DNA of 64,000 nucleotides. It comes from Jacaranda mimosifolia. Taxonomy: Eukaryota; Streptophyta; Magnoliopsida; Lamiales; Bignoniaceae. The notes under the pieces are model-generated. The model did no database searches. It was not told the DNA's origin and worked only from the letters and a program-made list of their open reading frames with translations. The position numbers and the translations under genes are program-made. Positions 60,656-64,000 of this stretch are shown here, one piece after another. Every line of letters begins with the position of its first letter. Position 1 is the stretch's first letter. The stretch lies in contig CM032121.1 of assembly GCA_018894105.1 (NCBI GenBank), positions 3,163,507 through 3,227,506 of the forward strand. Reading direction: 5' to 3'.

Positions 60656-60972
60656 ATTTGCCAACAAAAAAAGAAACATTTTCTAATTTAGTTAATAGTT
60701 TCTAATTTAGTTTGAATTTTAATTCCCAACTCCTTTTTTTTTTTTTTTTTAAATTTAGTTTAAACAATGTTTTTGTGATATATATGGATAATAGTTTTTA
60801 CTTGAAGATTTATCAAATTAAATAAATATTGTGTATTAACATAAAGAGTTCAATTATGAAACAATCCGTATATGTTATAGCAAGCTAGAATTTATATTTC
60901 TTAAAATCGAATGTGTTATAAATTTTATATCTTATACTATAAGCTATATTGTTTTAGTAAAAAATTATATTC
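60656..60972. other. AT-rich spacer
   Basis: AT-rich sequence with a poly-T run at 60729-60749. I see nothing else in it. Confidence 0.4.
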
Positions 60973-62203
60973 ACTACAAAAAGAATATAATATTAGTGAC
61001 AAAATAGTAAGTGAGAAAGTAAATATTGTCATTAATATCATGTATTAAGTGACAATAGCTTTTATCTTATCGTTAATGATAATTTTTAAGTAACAATAAT
61101 GTTTATCTTGTCAGAATATGACTCAATAGTGATAAAAATCAATGATTTAAATTATCACAAGTAACAATTAGCGACATCCCCTATGGTGACAACCTAGTGA
61201 CGATAAAAATTATCACTATAATTTGTGATAAAATTTTCGATGTCACATATGTGTGTCACTAATTGTCTATGGTGACTATTTAAATACTATTCTTATCACT
61301 ATCTAGTTTGTAAAAATCATTAAAGTGACAAAACAAAAACTTTTTGTCACCTAATATGCATAATTAGTGACAACTTTTGTATTTTGATACGGTATGCATA
61401 TGATCAAGCTAAAACTCAAATATCCAAGCTCCAGACTGTGGGCGAGTTGTGACTAGGAAGATATTAGTTAAGCTTAAACCATGTTGTTGAAGCCACCATC
61501 TCGGCTATGAAGCACAAACACAAAGCATGTCATGTGTCAGAAGATCAAGATTATTTTCACATCAAAGGGAATAAGCCGAACTAAATGTTTGAGCAGAAGT
61601 AAAGCAACTAAGTTCCAAGACTAACATCAGTATGGACGCATATGTGTGGTGAGTTGAGGACTAGGAGCAGTACTGATGCATGTGTGTTGAGTTGAGGATT
61701 GGAAGTTGCTTTGGACATATAGATCCAAGCTTCAATCAAATACTGGTAAAGAGATATGTAAAGACTAAAAAGTCGAGCCGAATCAACTCAACAAGTTGAA
61801 TTGGAGCAACTGATGGGAAACAATATAAAGATTGGGGTGTTCTGAGCTGTAGCTCAGCTAAATGTTAATTAGAATAGATAGGCCAAGCTAAGATTAAGTC
61901 TTTGCCAGATGTAACAGTCTCATTCCCACGACCAAAAATGGAGGGATGTCAATGTGGGGCAACCCATGTCCATATAATATTAATTCAGTTATGTTAGGGT
62001 GCTGAGTGAGTTAGTGGATAGTTTCTATCTCAAGTAGTGGGATCTATATCATATAAAAGATTTCATTGTAATGTCCAAGGGACAAATTTACACACATCAA
62101 AAATAAAATAGTGTTCTTGTTTTTAATTGGTGCTTTGCATTTTATTTTTGACATTAGTATTACCACTTTTTTTTTATTACCTATTTATCTTTTTCTTGTA
62201 GTG
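60973..62203. mobile_element. CACTA-like non-autonomous transposon, 1.23 kb
   Basis: The left end is CACTACAAAAAGAA; the right end is CTTTTTCTTGTAGTG, its near-complement. ATT flanks both sides (60970-60972, 62204-62206), the 3-bp duplication expected for CACTA elements. The left 400 bases hold many AGTGACAA/TTATCAC strings of both orientations, like subterminal repeats. The centre (61390-62130) is different in character and could be a second nested element. No transposase. Confidence 0.72.
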
Positions 62204-62659
62204 ATTATTCAGTACATTAACACACCAAAAAATGCTGATAGCATCTCTATAACAAAGCATATTTTATACATGTAATGTGGAGAAATTATTATAAGAATAT
62301 ATTAATGTTCATATTTTTTTTTGTCAAATTTAATCTTAAAACATCTCATATATTTTTGAAAATTATGAAATGCTTTCTATGTTCCAATATAACTGCCATG
62401 TTTGTTCAATACGAAATCAAACTCTTTAATTTAAGTCGTCATTTGATTATTTGGCTATTTAAATATTCCCAAACTTTCATATCTTAATATTTTGTCAATT
62501 CTTAAAATATTTGACTGGATTATTTGTAATTATATTAAGAGAAGAAATAGTAATTGATTTATAATAGAAATGGAGCAACTGATTTTGAGACAACATAGTG
62601 TCAAATCTTATTTTTAAAAATAAAATTTCAAAATATTTGGATAAAATACATAAATTTAA

Positions 62660-62750
62660 TAACTTACATGATTTATTTATTTATTTATTTATTTATTTAT
62701 ATAAACACATATTAAGAGTCCGTTCGGGCCACTTGGTCACAGACCACTCA
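62660..62750 (-). mobile_element. SINE family 1 fragment, minus strand
   Basis: On the minus strand it has GAGTGGTCTGTGACCAAGTGG and a TATAAATAAATAAATAAATA tail; the middle is largely missing. Confidence 0.5.
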
Positions 62751-63133
62751 ACCTAATAACTTACATGGTTAAGTTAAATGATTTCATTAATATCTTAATA
62801 TCTTACTTTAAAATTTTTATGAAGACGTCATTCATATTTTAAGAGACACTTACAAGCTGTTCCTTTTCATTCGATGGCCATTTGAAAATTATTTTTAATT
62901 TTCAAAATTATTTGAAAATGAAAAATCATGGCTTCTATCTATTTCTACACAAATAAATTTCTTATTTTTATTCTCGAGTTGTTATCAACTTATTCTATCA
63001 CCCTATTATTATATTCAAAATTTAAATTTAATTTGACATAAGGTACACGCTATTAATTTTAAATTAATATAATATATATTTCAAAAAATAAATCTTGTGA
63101 ACATAGAAAAATATAAATAGCCTAAATTTTCAA

Positions 63134-63184
<51 letters not shown>

Positions 63185-63193
<9 letters not shown>

Positions 63194-63300
63194 TTTGTTT
63201 ATACACACGTATGCACATTAAGAGTTCATTCAAACTCGAATTCCTGATCTCCTACATTATGTGGGAGATTTATACCACTGAGCAACAATCTACTCGACAA
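63185..63300 (-). mobile_element. SINE family 1, minus strand, in a CT/TA microsatellite
   Basis: On the minus strand it reads TTGCTCAGTGGTATAAATC, GGAGATCAGGAATTCGAG and GTGTGTATAAACAAAA. On both sides lies the same CAACTCTCTCTCTC...TATATATA text (63128-63165 and 63298-63340), which looks like an enlarged target duplication. Confidence 0.65.
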
Positions 63301-63338
<38 letters not shown>

Positions 63339-63619
63339 CCTAATGATTATTTTTAAATAAAACATCCAAATATAATCTCATTTTTTATTTTTCAAATATA
63401 ATTAACTTTTCAACTTTTAAAAATATTAAAAATAAAAACACGTCAAAAGGTCCTTCATGTTGTACTTAATTTTACATTTCATTTTCACCCGAACTTAAGA
63501 TCCAAACATGACCAAGTGTCTCGGACTTGCTTGGCCAACCAAATTAAGGACTAGAAAGAAAGAGAGAATAGTGTCATGCATATAGCTGTCTGGGCCTCAA
63601 GATGTTTCTCCCACCGTGG

Positions 63620-63981
63620 ACGTCTCTTTCTCTGCTTTTTCACTGCGCCTGAAGGTAAAGATGGAAGCAGTGGATCTCAGATTATCCTCTCTACTTTAAG
63701 AAATTCTGCTGTAATATACCGCTAATTTTTCTCTCTGAATACCATGTGTTCTTGTATGATCTGTTCTGGATTTTCATCTTTGCAGTAATTCAAATTTAAA
63801 TTGAATTCTGTTTCTGATTTGCGTTGGAATAGTGTTGAAATTGCCATGGTTAAATATTTGTCTAATTTCTGGAATTTCTGGGGAACCCATTGAAGTTCCA
63901 ATCTTGATTACCCTCTGAAAATTTCCTCGGTGTTTGAAATTATTGTGGGAGGTTTTCTTGGGTAATTTTTACCGTCGAAAA
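63620..63981 (+). promoter_or_regulatory. Leader region of the third PILS copy
   Basis: It matches the region before the full PILS gene (about 56110-56505), including AAGAAATTCTGC, GCAGTAATTC, GAAGTTCCAATCTTGATT and TGTGGGAGG. A CTTTGCAG ahead of TAATTC could be an intron acceptor in the leader, but I cannot confirm it. Confidence 0.5.
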
Positions 63982-64000
63982 ATGGATTCGCTGATTCTCT
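63982..64000 (+). CDS. PILS auxin carrier, third copy, first six codons only
   Basis: ATG GAT TCG CTG ATT CTC opens a frame like the full gene (MDSL). The leader match makes it a PILS copy. The rest is outside the window, so its integrity is unknown. It helps to fix the start codon of the full gene because it has no upstream in-frame ATG. Confidence 0.7.

Larger units (their letters stand above)
62207..63600. other. AT-rich intergenic sequence with SINE and MITE remains
   Basis: 62660-62750 is a minus-strand SINE-like piece; 62860-63420 is a MITE-like body related to 43837-44235, itself split by a SINE at 63185-63300. Open frames here are low-complexity. No gene is seen. Confidence 0.45.

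Noticed and set aside
1..64000. CRISPR arrays, operons or bacterial-type systems
   Set aside because: The tandem repeats are plant microsatellites and duplicated blocks; base composition, promoters and genes are all plant nuclear.

Overview
This looks like nuclear chromosome sequence from a flowering plant, most likely a eudicot. It is very AT-rich, with long microsatellites and a dense load of plant-type transposons (Helitrons, long solo LTRs, hAT/PIF/Mutator/CACTA-like non-autonomous elements, tRNA-derived SINEs). The only clearly recognisable conserved gene is a PIN-LIKES (PILS) auxin-carrier gene. I cannot name the species.

The window is a nested set of local duplications. From 1 to about 29 kb and again at 48 kb there is a six-member array, all on the minus strand, of a small gene for an 86-90 residue protein with two predicted membrane helices. 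I do not recognise this family. Four copies are intact (2551-2823, 13756-14016, 20113-20373, 22999-23259). Two are broken in different ways (28773-28982, 47775-48333).

From 27.36 kb to 56.87 kb a segment is duplicated head to tail. The left unit (27361-44854) and right unit (44852-56869) each hold, in order: promoter plus first codons of a plastid-type gene, a broken two-helix gene, a complete plastid-type single-helix gene (40830-41342 / 53531-54007), and a PILS gene. The junction at 44852-44854 cuts the left PILS inside codon 122. The right unit keeps the full PILS (56506-57873). A third PILS copy starts at 63982 and runs off the window.

Many insertions can be dated because a paralogous segment shows the empty site. 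Examples are a Helitron at 3015-5644, a Helitron at 34041-39166 that itself received a solo LTR at 35734-38594, a reverse solo LTR at 15815-18757, and a PIF-like MITE inside the right broken two-helix gene. One hAT-like element (23498-24367) carries a GC-rich segment that may be a captured ferredoxin gene fragment.

Functional reading: PILS proteins are ER auxin carriers. The plastid-type and two-helix proteins have no assigned role here. Nothing in the sequence shows that the three gene types work in one pathway; they travel together because of the duplications. Stretches not listed as genes are old intergenic sequence or transposon remains.
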